Shown here: positions 13,327 to 14,628 of the stretch, piece after piece
Layout: the number at the start of each line of letters is the position of its first letter
Position numbering within the stretch: position 1 is the first letter of the stretch
NCBI GenBank assembly: GCA_023422095.1
Contig: JAEZSD010000021.1
Coordinates: 1-14,628 of the forward strand
Direction: 5' to 3'
Length of the DNA stretch: 14,628 nucleotides
DNA from: Bacillota bacterium
GTDB lineage: Bacteria; Bacillota_I; Bacilli_A; RFN20; CAG-826
The notes under the pieces: generated by a model
Seen by the model: the letters and a program-made list of their open reading frames with translations, nothing else
The model's database searches: none
Told to the model about the DNA's origin: nothing
Program-made: the position numbers and the translations under genes

Positions 13327-14628
13327 ATGAACTTTGCTCAAAAGAAAGTATTAAGTGTTGCAGCGGGCTTAGCCTCGATTGTTTTTACTATCGTCTCTGT
13401 CTGCACTGCGACCTATGCTTGGTTTGCTACAAATAATACAGTCTCTGCATCGGGAATGTCTGTTCGTTGTAAAGACAATGATGCGCCAATCAACCTCACA
13501 TATGATGTTTTAAAATTTAATGATGATACAAAACTAGGGGAAAGTTACGGGCAAACACCCGCTGCGATAGAATTGCCTGAATACGACAGTTATATTTCGA
13601 AAAAGAACGAATACGCTAATGTAATATTGCGTTTGGAAGCAACCTTCACTGAAGGTCTAGCTACTACAGACTATGTTGCTTTTGATATTGATTGCTCAGC
13701 TGAATTATTTAAAACTTTTAACGAAACTACCTATATTGATGATCAAACATCAAATGTAATTCAATTTAAATCGGTTATATATTCATATACTTTTGTTGAT
13801 GAAACAACTCCACCAAGTGAAATAGTCACCGCTTCAATTACGGATACATTTTCCGAAACTCCAGCGGTTAACAATGATGCGCGCTATAAGTCTGCCACCA
13901 CGTATTTTGACAGTCTTTACACTTCCACAGTCTATGTCAGTCCTGCCGAAAGAAGCTCAAGCAAAATAACTGATAAAATCGTTACTCTGATGCCTGAGAT
14001 TGGAGCAAGATCATCGATGATTGAATCTATCGTCTTGTATTTAGAATTATCTTATAATTTTGGTCTTGTTGATAATTACGTAGATACTCGTTTAAATACC
14101 GGAAGTGCTTCGATTAGTTTGAACGGAGATATAAATGATTTATCTTTCTATACCACTAATGTTCCAGCCACTCTAGATTCGATTACTCTTTCAACAAATT
14201 CTGTTTCTTTGGTTGCTGGAAATTCAACAAGCGTTTCCTCCACTAGTTCAGGTGATGTTACTTGGCGTGCTGCTGAAGACACCGGATCGGTTACTCTCAG
14301 CAATACAAGTAATACCGGCGCCACCATTAATGCAGTTAATGCTGGACACGCTATTGTCAGTGCGACGACTGGACAAGCTTCTGTTTTCTTGGACGCTGAA
14401 ATAGCGCGCGCAGTCGTGGCTGCTGTCCAATTAAACCGCAACTCATTAAACGGCCTCGCCGGAGGAACCAATTCTTTAACTGCTACGCCTTACAATTTTA
14501 CTGGGACTGTTACTTATTCTTGGTCAACAGGTAATTCTAATGTCGCTACGGTTTCAAGCTCTGGAAATCCTGCTACTGTCACTTTTATCGATACTGGAAC
14601 AACAACAATCACTTGTACTGCCACAGAT
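13327..14628 (+). CDS. Secreted surface protein with SipW/TasA-like N-terminus and Big2 Ig-like domains, C-terminus off the right edge
   Basis: The frame is open for 434 codons from ATG 13327 to the edge with no stop, so the protein is partial. Residues 5-7 (QKK) are basic, 8-29 are hydrophobic, then TYAWFATN (29-36) and VSASGMSV follow. This resembles the signal region of TasA/camelysin-type proteins processed by the SipW signal peptidase. Residues about 45-275 are a beta-rich region I do not recognise. From about 283 to 360 and again from 363 onward come two bacterial Ig-like (Big2) repeats, with the typical opening SITLSTNSVSLVAG and the core SNVATVSSSG near the edge. The likely role is an exported fibre or adhesin. 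A stop codon directly upstream makes 13327 the first ATG, and no ribosome site is near it. The gene follows the c-di-GMP riboswitch, so it is probably induced during sessile growth. Confidence 0.85.
   Translation, partial: MNFAQKKVLSVAAGLASIVFTIVSVCTATYAWFATNNTVSASGMSVRCKDNDAPINLTYDVLKFNDDTKLGESYGQTPAAIELPEYDSYISKKNEYANVILRLEATFTEGLATTDYVAFDIDCSAELFKTFNETTYIDDQTSNVIQFKSVIYSYTFVDETTPPSEIVTASITDTFSETPAVNNDARYKSATTYFDSLYTSTVYVSPAERSSSKITDKIVTLMPEIGARSSMIESIVLYLELSYNFGLVDNYVDTRLNTGSASISLNGDINDLSFYTTNVPATLDSITLSTNSVSLVAGNSTSVSSTSSGDVTWRAAEDTGSVTLSNTSNTGATINAVNAGHAIVSATTGQASVFLDAEIARAVVAAVQLNRNSLNGLAGGTNSLTATPYNFTGTVTYSWSTGNSNVATVSSSGNPATVTFIDTGTTTITCTATD

Noticed and set aside
14148..14471. 107-codon open frame on the minus strand inside the Big2 protein
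   Set aside because: It is antisense to a clear coding frame with Ig-like repeats, has no ribosome site and no recognisable motif.
1..14628. tRNA, rRNA, CRISPR arrays, transposases and insertion-sequence ends
   Set aside because: I looked for these on both strands and saw none that I could support.

Overview
The window comes from a low-GC, anaerobic bacterium, most likely a member of the Bacillota (Bacilli/Mollicutes-like gut or sediment lineages). The evidence is AT-rich DNA with sigma-A-like promoters, AAGGAG ribosome sites before some genes, oxygen-sensitive class III ribonucleotide reductase, a desulfoferrodoxin, a c-di-GMP-I type riboswitch, and a surface protein with a SipW/TasA-like N terminus. 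TGA is used as a stop codon at two gene overlaps and tryptophan is TGG throughout, so standard bacterial code 11 fits better than the Mycoplasma code. The genus cannot be named from this sequence.

Layout. 1-1463 (minus): a large membrane-anchored protein that runs off the left edge. 1558-2766 (plus): an iron-dependent alcohol dehydrogenase. 2772-5004 (minus): a tight four-gene operon read as dCMP deaminase, FolD, a divergent ThyX-like protein, then a HIT-family protein. 5099-5785 (plus): the NrdG activase, transcribed divergently from the dCMP deaminase. 5782-9055 (minus): an operon of NrdD carrying a fused C-terminal redoxin domain, followed by an atypical thioredoxin reductase. 9302-11297 (plus): an operon of an intracellular GH13 glycosidase and a PHP-family phosphoesterase. 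A bidirectional terminator (11291-11318) separates it from a minus-strand desulfoferrodoxin (11334-11717). 11872-13065 (plus): an orphan ATP-grasp ligase. 13066-13227 (minus): a probable relic of a UvrD-like helicase. 13220-13313: a c-di-GMP-I riboswitch with an overlapping terminator, leading into a secreted Big2-domain surface protein (13327 to the right edge).

How the genes fit together. The centre (2772-9055) reads as an anaerobic deoxynucleotide module. NrdG makes the glycyl radical on NrdD, and NrdD reduces ribonucleotides. The fused CxxC redoxin domain with the adjacent reductase plausibly supplies electrons. The dCMP deaminase makes dUMP, FolD interconverts one-carbon folates, and the ThyX-like protein could methylate dUMP to dTMP. 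Two parts look non-standard. The reductase lacks the residues that normally bind NADPH, and the ThyX-like protein has RYH where canonical ThyX has RHR. The right end is a separate c-di-GMP-responsive surface-protein locus.
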